This document shows positions 5,646 to 5,689 of a DNA stretch of 5,689 nucleotides, one piece after another. The translations under genes and the position numbers were made by a program. The DNA comes from an uncultured Lachnospiraceae bacterium (lineage in GTDB: Bacteria; Bacillota; Clostridia; Lachnospirales; Lachnospiraceae). The stretch is taken from assembly GCA_946406305.1 (NCBI GenBank), contig CAMJKC010000109.1, positions 1 to 5,689 on the forward strand, written 5' to 3'. Numbering within the stretch: the first letter of the stretch is position 1; each line of letters begins with the position of its first letter. A model generated the notes under the pieces. That model was given only the letters and a program-made list of their open reading frames with translations. It was not told the DNA's origin and did no database searches.

Positions 5646-5675
5646 ATATTAAAATATTATTTGTTTTATTGTCAT
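5646..5675 (-). promoter_or_regulatory. Candidate promoter of the nucleoside kinase gene
   Basis: ATGACA (5675-5670, five of six matches to the -35 consensus) and TAATAT (5651-5646, four of six matches to the -10) are 18 bp apart on the minus strand. Transcription would begin near 5639, just before the GGAG of the kinase gene. In DNA this AT-rich such matches arise easily by chance and the upstream gene is outside the window, so this is only a candidate. Confidence 0.35.
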
Positions 5676-5689
5676 TTAGATAATTTTCT

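Noticed and set aside
1..5689. CRISPR arrays, tRNA or rRNA genes, insertion sequences
   Set aside because: I read both strands and saw no regularly spaced repeats, no tRNA-like cloverleaf with CCA-proximal T-loop consensus, and no terminal inverted repeats with a transposase.

Overview
The window is strongly AT-rich chromosomal DNA (roughly a quarter G+C by eye) that uses the standard stop codons, with UGG for tryptophan. Gene content, gene order and protein style point to a low-G+C member of the Bacillota, most likely Clostridia: L21 (rplU), L27 (rpmA), Obg, NadD, YqeK and RsfS lie in the order usual for that group. They are preceded by the clostridial-type nucleoside kinase with a ThrRS-like N-terminus. 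I cannot name a genus.

Layout: all complete genes are on the minus strand and are transcribed from right to left. At the right end is a 551-residue nucleoside kinase (5624 to 3969). A 117-bp gap follows, holding a near-perfect vegetative promoter (TTGACA, 17-bp spacer, extended -10 TGATATAAT) and a short structured 5' leader that looks like the L21 leader. rplU (3851 to 3546) and rpmA (3523 to 3269) come next. A clear intrinsic terminator (6-bp stem, U8) sits in the 40 bp between rpmA and obgE. Beyond it lie obgE (3228 to 1954), nadD (start 1976 or 1970, to 1341), yqeK (1338 to 760) and rsfS (755 to 411), which overlap or nearly touch and read as one translation-coupled unit. On the plus strand, the left edge carries the C-terminal half of a XerC/D-like tyrosine recombinase (to 431), whose 3' end overlaps the 3' end of rsfS tail to tail by 21 bp.

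The minus-strand genes share a ribosome and growth-control theme. L21 and L27 are 50S proteins, Obg is a GTPase of 50S assembly and stress signalling, and RsfS silences 50S subunits by binding L14. NadD makes the NAD precursor, YqeK destroys Ap4A, and the kinase probably phosphorylates nucleosides. The terminator after rpmA would let the two ribosomal proteins be made in larger amounts than the genes beyond it.

This is an ordinary housekeeping region; I do not see a new defence, mobile or biosynthetic system. The points worth a second look are small: L27 lacks the cleavable N-terminal extension usual in Bacillota and no prp gene is present, obgE has no Shine-Dalgarno and starts 15 nt after a terminator stem, and the start of nadD is ambiguous. 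No gene-free stretch exceeds 300 bp.
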